From Asterias amurensis (taxonomy: Eukaryota > Echinodermata > Asteroidea > Forcipulatida > Asteriidae), in assembly GCF_032118995.1 (NCBI RefSeq), contig NC_092660.1, forward strand, positions 18,834,501 to 18,898,500: a DNA stretch of 64,000 nucleotides, in the 5' to 3' direction. The notes beneath the pieces are model-generated. The model had not been told where the DNA came from. It did no database searches and worked only from the letters and a program-made list of their open reading frames with translations. Position 1 is the stretch's first letter; each line of letters opens with the position of its first letter. Of this stretch, positions 53,827-63,259 are shown piece after piece. The position numbers and the translations under genes were made by a program.

Positions 53827-54956
53827 GGGAGTCTTTGGAGTATGCAGACCTTCTCTGAAGACGGTTGGAACTCAGCCCTAAACGACTCACAAGACTCCCC
53901 ACTTTACTCGGACTCGGTCTCGAGGATTGAGGTCTCGAATACAAGACTTGTGTACTAGGCTATAGGTAATTTGCTTGTCACAATAAACTTGTTTGCGCCA
54001 TTTATTGCAGGGGATTCCCTTCTTGTTGTACATAGGCAACGCGGCGTTTACATGCTGACAAGTTATGACTACAGCTGAACATGTTTCTATACTGTTTTTG
54101 ATGTGTTCGGGAACACCCGAGCAGATATTGTTAGGTGTTCAGACTTCAGCCGAACACTTGTTTTTGTTGGAGTTTTCTTGTTTAGATGTTCGACCAGCGA
54201 TGCGTGTTTGGCAATGGTGCCTTATTTTCACGATCGAGAGATGGACGTTAAAGATACCACGTGGTTATATCAATCAGTCGTCATTAATTTATTCAAGCCA
54301 GCTGGTTCATATACATTCACTCAATCTGATTAGAAAACGATAACTATTTAAAAATGCTAATTTATTCATATTTTAAGCAGGTTCATACATATTCATACAT
54401 CTGATTACAAGAGAACAAACATTTAAAAATGCAAATTTAATCATATCAAGCAAGTTCATACTAAATAATGATTTCCGATTACAAATTTTTTATGACTCAA
54501 AATCCTGCTATTTTTTCTATTCTATAAAAACGATGTTAGCATAGAAGCAGGTTCATACATAATCATATATATTCTTATTCGAAATGAATATTCACTTAAA
54601 ATATACAACAGCGAGCAGGTTCTAATTGATGTAATCTGAGTACAAAAGAATATTCCTTTTTTGTTCTGAGTGTGTGTACTTTTATGATCAAAAACCTAAA
54701 AACGTGACGTGAAATTAGATTAAATGGGCTGTGTCGTCTTGGTCAAAGCTGGTCTGTGGCTGTACATTAATCATGAACTCTCAACCAGTTACTGCACATA
54801 ATCATACTAGTCTAATTCCAAATGAACATTCACAAAAAAAATCACAGCGAGCAGGTTCTTACACTGTTGATTTAGTCTGAGTACAACGAAATATTCATTC
54901 TATTATTTTGACTTGTTTGCCGTTTCAAAACCTAAAATGGTTGATATGAGAATAGA

Positions 54957-55157
54957 TTGAAGGGCTGTGTCATAATAATCAAAGCAGGTCTGTGGCTGTA
55001 CATGGAACTATGAACTCTCAACCAGTTACTGCACATGCGCACTCACCCTCCGTATCATATCTAAGGCGGGAGAGCGCATGCGCGTGTGCAGTAACTGGGT
55101 GAGAGTTCATAACTCCTTGTCCAGTCTGCTTCGGTCATGACGACACAGCCCCTTTAA
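54957..55157. mobile_element. MITE, GGGGCTGTGTCGTC family, with inner palindrome
   Basis: Left TTGAAGGGCTGTGTCATAAT, right TCATGACGACACAGCCCCTTTAA. The inner arms AACTCTCAACCAGTTACTGCAC and GTGCAGTAACTGGGTGAGAGTT pair. The most complete palindrome of this family here. Confidence 0.8.
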
Positions 55158-55763
55158 CGTGCACCAATCACGTTAGCGTTACTGTAAAAACATCAATTTA
55201 AGTTAACAAAGCTTTGACAAATATAACTTCCTTTGATATTTTTTTTCTGAATATGTATTGATGCATTATTAAAAAAAAAATCATTGAGTATATGTACACA
55301 CCTTGTGCTTTTTGGCAACGTTAGTTTATGTTCTGTATATTTTAAGTTTGATGCGTTAACATAAACAAGAGTGAACATGTACTTCAAAATAAATCTTCAA
55401 AAATCTGAACATAACATTGACAGATATTGCTTGGATGTTTATTGTTTCTGAATAATTATAGATGCATTTTGCTGACAATTTACATCAATTGTTCGTGCCT
55501 TTTTAATAGTCGGATAATTTGTCTTTTGCGATTGGCGTTTATTCTGTATATTAAAATTAGATGCGTTTACATCAGCAAAGTGTACACGTTTGTCAAAATC
55601 TTAAAACCTTGAAACCCTCAATAGAAAACGGTTTTATTCGAGGGAAACAATTCCCCAAAATAGCAAATTTTTCAACCACAACGCTGTTCGGAAGTTGCAT
55701 TTAGAGAGATAGAGAATGAAAAACTAGGACGACGTTGGAGAACACACATTGGCGATGAAGTGG

Positions 55764-55930
55764 AGATGAGTGTTGCAGTGGGTGTGGCAGTGGGTGTGGC
55801 AATGGATGGGGCAAAGGTTGTGGTAGTGGGTGTGCCAAAGGGTGTAACAATGTGTGTGGCTGTGGGTGTGGCATGGGTGTGGCGGTGGGTGTGGCAGTGG
55901 GTGTGGCAATGGGTGTTGCAAATGGTGGCA
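55764..55930. repeat. Minisatellite, GTGGGTGTGGCA units
   Basis: Imperfect 12-bp units (GTGGGTGTGGCA/AATGGGTGTTGCA). Longest of the three arrays in receptor 3' flanks. Open frames through it on both strands are artefacts of the 12-bp period. Confidence 0.9.
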
Positions 55931-56246
55931 TGTGTTAAGAGATGCATGTATACACAATCATTTGGTATGGAGATAAAAAATGCTGCAGTAATTTGATCCT
56001 ATTTCTCAATAATTTGTGACGCTTTTGCAATAGTTGTTTTATCCATGAATCGTGTTTTATAAAGAGCTTCAATGTTATAACGTGTTTTAGGTCTCATATG
56101 TATGTGGTACAAAATTAACCCAATTAAAAAATAATATAGCTGCAATAGTTAAACACCCTCAATCACTCCATTGATTCGAGTAATTTCGTCTGTCTAGAAT
56201 CTTGCATCTTCTACACCATTATGTTGTGCAGGTATATCATGGATGT

Positions 56247-57542
56247 CTAATTGTTAATGTTCTGATACTGCTTCTCAGCTGAACTCTGTGGCACTCTGAC
56301 CGCCTCATAGCTGGTGTTGGTGCTACCCTCTGGACGAGCGTAGTCATACTCTGGGCTGTCATTCTCTACTTCAACTTGTTGGTAGTAGGTATCTTGTTTT
56401 TGAATAGTCTCTTCAGTCGTAGTGGGTTCCATGTAGACGCGATTATTGTCCACCGTTGGCTGCAGCTCCATATAGGGATCAGGATGGGTGACTCGAGGTT
56501 CTTTCTCAGAGATGAGTCTTTTTATCAGACGTTTCTGTCTGACGTCACGAAGGATGAGAATGATGATGATGACAAAGAATGTCACAGCAAGGACAACGAT
56601 AACTATGAAAGCTACAATCAATGGAGTTGAAGATAAGGCTGCATCAGATGATCTTGGGCTAGACTCAGTTGAAGAGGTTGAAGTAACTTCATTCTCTGTA
56701 GGTGGAGTAAGATTTCCAGTCGATGGTCTCGTTGATCCTGCTGTAGATGATGTTGACATGGATGATGTTGTGGGTTCTGTCGTGGGTATTGTCACGGTGT
56801 TCCTCAATGTAATTGGTCCGATTTGACATGCACCATGCATACCAGCGAAATACATTGATGATATGAGACATTCGAATGCAACACCATTATCAGCATCATC
56901 CACTTTCAAATTTAATGTCCTTAAGACTGTATCGTTATCATCGTTGATTACTGATGCCCAGTTGGTGTATCTAGAAGTCTGTATAGTGGGATTGATCGTC
57001 ATTGTGACTGTTCCGTGACTGCTCTCAGATGTACATCTCATATCTAACACTGTCCCAGCGTCTACCGTAATGGATCCAGCAGGAGAGCACATAGGGAAGG
57101 ACGCATTGGGGAAGTATAACACTGAAAGTGTAACACTGGATGTGGCTACGATGGTGTGGCCTCCGGTCGGTATTGGGTCATTGACATTACATTCATATTG
57201 ATCAGTATCGGCCCTCTGCACATTGGTGATGGTGAAGTCTTGAACAACTGTTTGAGTATTCACACCCGATGTACCGAAGATGAATCGTCCATTGTTATTA
57301 TTAACGGTGGTTCCACCCCATCTCAGGGTAAACTGAGTTTTCCACTCCACGATGTAATCCGACCTGAGGTTTGTAGCGATACACCTCATATCAACCTGCC
57401 CGCCCTCCTTACGATCAGCCTCTGGTGTTAAAATCACCACATTCACTGTTGGTTGAGCAGTGACAACCATCAGGAATCCGCCTGCATCAAGTGAACACCA
57501 AACATACACCAGCAAAACATACATCGAGATCCTTCCATCCAT
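56247..57542 (-). CDS. IgR7: two-Ig membrane receptor
   Basis: Intronless, 431 residues, family plan as IgR3. The first Ig is a few residues shorter: the segment after the core Trp reads WKTQFTLRWGG where others have W-T-E-D-P. The second Ig has NWA instead of NWT, and HGACQIG instead of QRTCQIG, keeping all four cysteines. Ser/Thr stalk, membrane helix (LIVAFIVIVVLAVTFFVIIIILIL). Tail with PYMEL, VYMEP, TYYQQ, YDYARP, ITSM-like TSYEAV and QYQNI. The first YYQP site has lost its Pro. Minus strand; its 3' flank is the IgR4 type, whereas its 5' spacer is collinear with that of IgR2, so this copy is mosaic. Confidence 0.89.
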   Translation of the reverse strand: MDGRISMYVLLVYVWCSLDAGGFLMVVTAQPTVNVVILTPEADRKEGGQVDMRCIATNLRSDYIVEWKTQFTLRWGGTTVNNNNGRFIFGTSGVNTQTVVQDFTITNVQRADTDQYECNVNDPIPTGGHTIVATSSVTLSVLYFPNASFPMCSPAGSITVDAGTVLDMRCTSESSHGTVTMTINPTIQTSRYTNWASVINDDNDTVLRTLNLKVDDADNGVAFECLISSMYFAGMHGACQIGPITLRNTVTIPTTEPTTSSMSTSSTAGSTRPSTGNLTPPTENEVTSTSSTESSPRSSDAALSSTPLIVAFIVIVVLAVTFFVIIIILILRDVRQKRLIKRLISEKEPRVTHPDPYMELQPTVDNNRVYMEPTTTEETIQKQDTYYQQVEVENDSPEYDYARPEGSTNTSYEAVRVPQSSAEKQYQNINN

Positions 57543-58858
57543 CGTATTGAATCTGAGTTTATTAAGTTGCTATTAAATCATTCCTGAGAAGACGGAAAAA
57601 GGATGGAAATGCATGAAGTAGAATGGTCCCACGTTCACACACATCAGCTCAATGTAATAGTGATTTAATGTACGTTTAACGATACACGGTTGTACTTCCT
57701 TATGCTGAGCACCACACGCCAATGAACTTCGACAATAATACAACCCTTGGTTTTCATTTTACGGCAACAAGTTTAACAATAAGGGTCACAATGTCGCAGT
57801 TCAACTGATTCTAGATAATACCCCAAAAGAAGAAGAATCAAGTCAAATAGTTTGACAAAAAAAATGTTGTCCTTTTAAACCGTCATTTTACGGTCTTTCA
57901 GTCGCTTGGATATATGTGAGAATTGGTTTGCCAAAGAAGTTATTTCAATTCTTGCTGATCGCTCTCAAAGAATGTGATCCGTATTTGGGCAAAAAAGATT
58001 GTGATGTCATAGATTTCCCAGGGTAGCACGAAACTGATTTTGGAAACTAACTGATTGTTCAGTTCTTGGTATAGATGTATCTCAACGACACCAACGGTGC
58101 CAGCAGGGGTCTGGTGTCCTTTATTGTCTATTTTCAATACAGCATGCACAACTTGATCGAGGAAAACCGTTCATTTGGCCTCAACCAAAAGTTTAAGTCT
58201 GTTAAAATCTTTCAGTATTTTGGCAGAATAATCTTCCTAGCTCATACAAAGTCCTCGATCTCGTTTTAGTATAACAAAAAATATGAATGGATACATTCGT
58301 TTTGTAGGAGGAATAATAAGTATACGTGTTGATGCAATGAGGTCCGTTCTTTCCCGATTGAGATGACGTTTAAAATACACTTGTCATTAATTTATTCAAA
58401 TCCAGCAGGTTCATTTATATAAACACAGTCTGATTGCAAACTGATAATCATTTAGGAAGGCAAATTTATTCATATCAAGCAGGTTCATACATATTCATGT
58501 TTTCCGATTACATTTATCTGACTCAAAATCTTGTTGCTTTTTTTAATTTATCATTATAAACCACAAGGGAAACTGACTGGGTAAATTTTAAAATGATTTT
58601 TGGGGTTGAACAAAGAATTGACTAGAGTGGGATTCGAACCAACGACCTCTGGCACGTTAATCCGGAGGTCGTTGGTTCGAATCCCACTCTAGTCAATTCT
58701 TTGTTCAACCCCCAAAAAATATTTTTAATATAAAAACAATGTGTTATTTATTTACAGAAGTTTTAATTCAAAATGAATATTCACAAATCAGTAATCATAG
58801 CAAGCAGGTTTTTACAGTGTTGATGTAATCTGACTTTGTTCTGACTTTGTGTACTTTT
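57543..58858. other. Spacer 5' of IgR7, up to the LINE
   Basis: Collinear with 35197-36602: family 5' flank first, then GTATAGATGTAT...CACCAACGGTGCC, a block with TTTGGCCTCAACCAAAAGTTT, and the SINE hairpin 58598-58720. It ends in GTGTACTTTT, the left copy of the LINE target duplication. Confidence 0.75.
58598..58720. mobile_element. Palindromic SINE-head hairpin, sister of 36322-36436
   Basis: Same inverted tRNA-like heads and centre as 36322-36436, with few differences. Confidence 0.8.
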
Positions 58859-60661
58859 CATCATCATCATCCGTCGTCCTTAGACGGAATAGCAGAAGCA
58901 GCTTTGATGAAGTGGTGCCAGGTTGCTTTGTCCCTCATGAGTTGTTGAGTCTCGTTTTGATTGAGATTTGTGTCTCGGGTGATGGTGTCAGAGTAGCTCA
59001 TTTTCCTCCTGCCGCGATTTGGATGTCCGCCAGGGGGATTCCAGAAGACCAGATGCGATATAGGTTGATCCGCTGTTCGCAAACAGTGGCCAGCAAACTG
59101 GAGACGTCTCTGCATTATGGTCTCGGAAAGTGGTGGTAGATTGCCATAAACCTCCCTGTTTGTAGTATGGTCCCGCCAGTGGATGTTGAGAACTCTACGC
59201 AGCAGTTGAGTGTAGCAACCGTTGATGCGATCATTCATTTTTTGTGTTGTTGTCCATGTTTCGGCTCCATATAGCAAGATGCTTTCAACACAGGCCCCGA
59301 AGAACTTGATTTTGATAGCTCTGTCAAGATCAGATTTCCAGATCTTATCTAATTGGTTACATGCTGACCATGCTTGCGCTTTCCTGCATTTGAAATCTTG
59401 GAATGAGTCAGGTAGTGACGAACCGAGGTATTTGAAATCTGAAACAGTTTTAAGTTTCGTACCATCAAGAGTCTGTATACTGGATGTTGGAGGAATATTC
59501 ACGAGGAGAGTCTTCGTTTTTCCTGTGTTTAGATGAAGCCCGACACAATTGGAAGCCTCCTCAATACTGTGAAGTAATGATTCTGCAGTGTCAATTGATG
59601 TTGACAAGAGTGCTACATCATCAGCAAAGTCCAGATCATGGAGACGGATCTCTGGATAACGACTGCTCTTTCTTTCTTTAAGCACAATTCCTGTTTCCTG
59701 CTGAATACCTCGTAAAGCGTGCCTCATTATATAATCCAGCACAACCACGAAGAGGAAAGGTGCTAAAGTGTCGCCCTGGAGTACGCCAGCATGGGTCTTG
59801 AAGGATTCCGTTTCACCATCTGGTGTGATTACTGCTGCAGAGGAGTCGTCATATATTAGCTTAATGGCTTCAATTATACTTGTTGGAATACCATATGCTT
59901 GTAAGATGTTGAACATTCGTTCTCTGTGGATGGAGTCGAAGGCCTTTGAATAGTCTACGAACACAAGAGCCAATGGCAGGTTCTTTGACTTCATGCCCTC
60001 GATGATTCGTCTGAGTGCCAGAATTTGGGAGACAGTTGACCTCTTTTGTCTAAAGCCATTTTGATTCCATCGCAGTAGAGGGTCCACATGAGGTCTGATT
60101 CTGTTCAGCAGCATCCGGTTGAAAATTTTGGCTCCGATGCTAGTAAGAGTGATACCCCGGAAGTTGGACGGCTGCGACAGGTCTCCTTTCTTCGGTATGG
60201 GTATAATACCCCCCTTTGACCACTGCTTCGGTTTTTCATGTTGCAGTAGCAGTTGATTACAGTAGTGTAGAAGGTGGGGTTTATAAATGTTAGACTTCCA
60301 TAGCTCAAGGGGGATGTTGTCCAATCCCACAGCGCTGCCAGTTTTGGTTTGTGCAAGTGCTTGGTTCACTTCCTCTTCAGTAAACTCAGTGGTGATTATG
60401 GGTAGATTTCCATCATAGATTCGAGTGATGGTAAAGTCACTGTCAGGGATGGAAGGTGGTTTCCCAAGTAAGTTTGAGAAGTTCTGCACCCATGCTTCCT
60501 TTCTTTCTTGCGGTGTTCCATTAAGATGTGCAGGTTTGGATTCCTTTCTACCACAAATGTCATTTATGATTTTCCAAGCCACGCTGTGTCTGCTAGAGAG
60601 GGAGGCTTGATGGATTTGCTCAACATGCATCACAAGCAAAGCCTTTTCTTCTGACATGAAC
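58859..60661 (-). mobile_element. 5'-truncated non-LTR retrotransposon (LINE, RTE-like)
   Basis: Inserted with a 10-base target duplication GTGTACTTTT (58849-58858 and 60662-60671); the empty site is at 36593-36602. On the minus strand it ends in a (TGA)4 tail, typical of RTE-type LINEs with microsatellite tails and almost no 3' UTR. The endonuclease half is missing, as expected for 5' truncation. The length, intact frame and clean duplication point to a recent insertion. Confidence 0.88.
58867..60657 (-). CDS. LINE reverse transcriptase, 5' partial
   Basis: An uninterrupted frame of 596 codons. Reverse-transcriptase landmarks: SAVGLDNIPLELWK (about 108-121), IPIPKKGD and FRGITLTSIGAK (about 151-176), LVFVDYSKAFDSIHRERM (about 231-248), GVLQGDTLAPFLF (291-303), catalytic DFADDVALLS (343-352). 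The C-terminal part has LLYGAETWTTTQ, RRVLNIHWRDH and RRLQFAGHCLR, found in RTE/CR1-like LINEs. No apurinic endonuclease domain precedes it because the element is cut 5'. The first Met is only the first in the remaining frame, not a true start. The stop lies in the TGA-repeat tail. Clade is not certain without a tree. Confidence 0.9.
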   Translation of the reverse strand: MSEEKALLVMHVEQIHQASLSSRHSVAWKIINDICGRKESKPAHLNGTPQERKEAWVQNFSNLLGKPPSIPDSDFTITRIYDGNLPIITTEFTEEEVNQALAQTKTGSAVGLDNIPLELWKSNIYKPHLLHYCNQLLLQHEKPKQWSKGGIIPIPKKGDLSQPSNFRGITLTSIGAKIFNRMLLNRIRPHVDPLLRWNQNGFRQKRSTVSQILALRRIIEGMKSKNLPLALVFVDYSKAFDSIHRERMFNILQAYGIPTSIIEAIKLIYDDSSAAVITPDGETESFKTHAGVLQGDTLAPFLFVVVLDYIMRHALRGIQQETGIVLKERKSSRYPEIRLHDLDFADDVALLSTSIDTAESLLHSIEEASNCVGLHLNTGKTKTLLVNIPPTSSIQTLDGTKLKTVSDFKYLGSSLPDSFQDFKCRKAQAWSACNQLDKIWKSDLDRAIKIKFFGACVESILLYGAETWTTTQKMNDRINGCYTQLLRRVLNIHWRDHTTNREVYGNLPPLSETIMQRRLQFAGHCLRTADQPISHLVFWNPPGGHPNRGRRKMSYSDTITRDTNLNQNETQQLMRDKATWHHFIKAASAIPSKDDG

Positions 60662-60812
60662 GTGTACTTTTATGATCAACCCTAAAAACGTGACGTGAGA
60701 ATATATTCATAAAAGGCGTGTGGCTGTACATGGAACTCACACACGGTTACTGCACGTGCACACTCCGTCTGTAACATATTTATTTGGGCATAAAGACACA
60801 GCTCCTTTAACC

Positions 60813-61202
60813 TTAAAGGAACACGTTGCCTTGGAACGGACGAGTTGGTCAAAACAAAAGCGTTTGTAACCGTTTTTTATATAATGCATATGGTTGGAAA
60901 GATGTTTTAAAAGTAGAATACAATGATCCACACACGTTTGCCTCGAAATTGCGTGGTTTTTCTTCTACTGTGCGAACTAACACGGTCAGCCATTTATGGG
61001 AGTCAAAATGTTGACCCCCATAAATGGCCGACGTGTTAGTCGTCGAGGTAAAAGGAAAACCACGCAATTTCAAGGCATGTTTGTGTGGATCATTGTATTC
61101 TACTTTTACAACATCTTTCTACCCATATGCATTTTATAAAAAACGGTTACAAACGCTTTTCAAAGACCAACTCGACCGATCCAAGGCAATGTGTCCCTTT
61201 AA
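60813..61202. mobile_element. TTAA-type MITE, AGGAACACGTTGCCTTGG family
   Basis: Flanked by TTAA at 60813-60816 and 61199-61202; the empty site with one TTAA is at 36764-36767. Terminal repeats AGGAACACGTTGCCTTGGA and TCCAAGGCAATGTGTCCCT. The arms extend almost to the centre (CCATTTATGGG...CCCATAAATGG), so the whole element is a palindrome of about 380 bp. No coding capacity. Absent from the equivalent spacer, so a recent insertion. Confidence 0.9.
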
Positions 61203-61918
61203 CTTGCACCAATCACATTGATTCCATGTTAAGCGTTACTGTAAAAACATACAATAACATGAACATAAATTTGACAAATATAACTTTTATGGACAATACT
61301 TTTTTTAATAATCATGAATGCATTTGCAAATATTTTACAACGAGTGTACACGCCTTTGAATCGTGTGGAATAAGAAAAATTAATGAGTTTATTTTGTATG
61401 TTTAATTTGGATACGTTTATTTTCATAATCAAGGTGTACATGTTTTTCAAAGTAATATCAAAACTAATATCTATCAAGTAGATCAATGATATTATGTTGT
61501 CAGTTATTTTGTTCATTTATGTAATCCATAGAGGACAATGGAAAATTGCCCTCTCTTCTAAAAATGGACGTTTGTATTGTAGCATTTTAGGAGAAGTTGT
61601 GTACAAAGTACTCTGTAATTATCTGAACCTTTTGAGTGAGTGTCGTCTTGAATATTGTACCACTATGGTTTTTATGTACACTGCAACAACTGGGGTGTCA
61701 AATTGACACCAAGTGTTTAGTCACATAACGATACCAAATAGAGAATCAAAGTAATTACCATAGGAGGTTAACGCCAATGTAAATGTTTTCACAGAAATAA
61801 GTGTTTTTAAACACCACATTGTGTAAAATATTGACTTCTTTTTTTCATCTTAACGTGACAACATCCATGGTGCACATTTTAACACCCAGTTTTTGCAATG
61901 TATATGGTACTCTTGTGT
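61203..61918. other. 3' flank of IgR8
   Basis: Collinear with 36768-37500 (AATCATGAATGCATTTGCAAATATTTTACAACG, CCTCTCTTC, GGGTGTCAAATTGACACC). No gene. Confidence 0.75.
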
Positions 61919-63259
61919 CTAATTTTTAATGTTCTGATACTGCTTCTCAGCTGAACTCTTTGGCACTCTGACCGCTTCATAGCTGGTGTTGGTGCTGCCC
62001 TCTGGACGAGCGTAGTCATACTCTGGGCTGCCATTCTCTACTTCAGCTGGTTGGTAGTAGGTGTGTTGTGCGGGATTTGTCTCTTCAGTCGTAGTGGGTT
62101 CCATGTAGACGCGATTCTTGTCCTCCGTTGGCTGCAGCTCCATGTAGGGATCGGGTTGGGTGTCTCGGGGTTCTTTCTCAGAGGTTAGTCTTCTTATCAG
62201 ACGTTTCTGTCTGATATCACGAAGGATGAGAATGATAATGGAGACCAAGAATATAGCAGCGAGGACTATGAACGCTACAATCCATGGAGTTGAAGATGGG
62301 GCTGAAGCAGACGAACTTAGGCTAGACTCGGTTGTTTTCTGCTCTGGTGTTGTTGGTTTTGTCATGGTAGATGTCGCAGAGGACGTTGAAGTAACCTCGT
62401 TCTCTGTAGTTGGAGAAGGATTTCCAGTCGATGGTCTAGTTCCTGCTGTAGATGATGTTGACGTGGATGATGTTGTGGGTTCTGTCATGAGTATTGTCAC
62501 GGTTTTCCTCACTGTAATTGGTCCGATTTGACATGTACGTTGCATACCAGCAAAATACATTGATGATATGAAGCATTCGAATACAACACCATTATCATCA
62601 TCATCCACTGTCAAATCTGATGTTCTTAGGACTGTATCGTTATCATCGTTGATTACTGATATCCAGTTGGTGTATCTAGAAGTCTGTATAGTGGCATTGA
62701 TCGTCATTGTGACTGTTCCGTGACTGCTCTCAGATGAACACCTCATATCTAACTCTGTCCCAGCGTCTACTGTAATGGGTCCAGCAGGAGAGCACATAGG
62801 GAAGGACGCATTGGGGTAGTATAACACTGAAAGTGTTACACTGGATGTGGCTACGATGGTGTTGCCTACGATCGATAATGGGTCATTGACATTACACACA
62901 TATTCATCAGTATCGGCCCTCTGCACATTGGTGATGGTAAAGTCTTGGAGAACTGTTTGAGTATTAACACCTACCGATGTACCGAAGATGATCCGTCCAT
63001 TGTTGTTAAAAACAGTGATTTCACCCCATCTCAAGGTCTTTTTTGGATCTTCAGTTGCCCACTCTACGACATTATCCGACTCGAGGTTTGTAGCGGTACA
63101 CCTCATATCAACCTGCCCGCCCTCCTTACGATCAGCCTCTGGTGTTAAGATCTCCGCATACGCTGTTGGTTGAGCAGTGATAACCATCAGGAGTCCGCCT
63201 GCATCAAGTGAACACCAAACACACACCAACAAAACATACATCGAGATCTTTCCATCCAT
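61919..63259 (-). CDS. IgR8: two-Ig membrane receptor, longer stalk
   Basis: Intronless, 446 residues when started at MDGKISMYV (63257-63259). An in-frame Met lies 12 codons further upstream, but it falls in the conserved 5' flank and is not shared by paralogues, so it is rejected. Signal peptide, V-like Ig, second Ig (NWI instead of NWT; all four cysteines kept), stalk with the extra SATSTMTKPTTPEQKTTES segment also seen in IgR4, membrane helix (TPWIVAFIVLAAIFLVSIIIL), basic RDIRQKRLIRRL. Tail: PYMEL, VYMEP, TYYQP, YDYARP, ITSM-like TSYEAV, QYQNI. The shared stalk segment with IgR4 suggests exchange between members. Position and spacer match IgR3. Confidence 0.9.
   Translation of the reverse strand: MDGKISMYVLLVCVWCSLDAGGLLMVITAQPTAYAEILTPEADRKEGGQVDMRCTATNLESDNVVEWATEDPKKTLRWGEITVFNNNGRIIFGTSVGVNTQTVLQDFTITNVQRADTDEYVCNVNDPLSIVGNTIVATSSVTLSVLYYPNASFPMCSPAGPITVDAGTELDMRCSSESSHGTVTMTINATIQTSRYTNWISVINDDNDTVLRTSDLTVDDDDNGVVFECFISSMYFAGMQRTCQIGPITVRKTVTILMTEPTTSSTSTSSTAGTRPSTGNPSPTTENEVTSTSSATSTMTKPTTPEQKTTESSLSSSASAPSSTPWIVAFIVLAAIFLVSIIILILRDIRQKRLIRRLTSEKEPRDTQPDPYMELQPTEDKNRVYMEPTTTEETNPAQHTYYQPAEVENGSPEYDYARPEGSTNTSYEAVRVPKSSAEKQYQNIKN

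Larger units (their letters stand above)
53827..56246. other. Inversion junction and 3' spacer of IgR7
   Basis: 53827-54240 is unique. From about 54245 the sequence is spacer in minus-gene orientation (repeated TTCATA(C/T)AT-GCAGGTTC motifs, MITE 54957-55157), and from about 55400 it is the inverted 3' flank type of IgR4, with the minisatellite 55764-55930. No gene recognised. Confidence 0.6.

Noticed and set aside
55672-55996. His/Thr/Pro-rich and Val-rich open frames across the minisatellite
   Set aside because: A 12-bp period keeps several frames open on both strands. No start context or other coding sign.
57940-58149. A 69-residue open frame conserved at 57940-58149 and 63643-63852
   Set aside because: It lies in duplicated spacer, is not open in the third copy near 35.65-35.86 kb, and shows no codon-type conservation by eye.
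62160-62531. Open frames of 110-120 codons antisense to the stalk and tail of several receptors (also near 34115, 37742, 45402 and 56488)
   Set aside because: They recur only because the receptor genes are paralogues; the sense frame is full-length and has clear domains.
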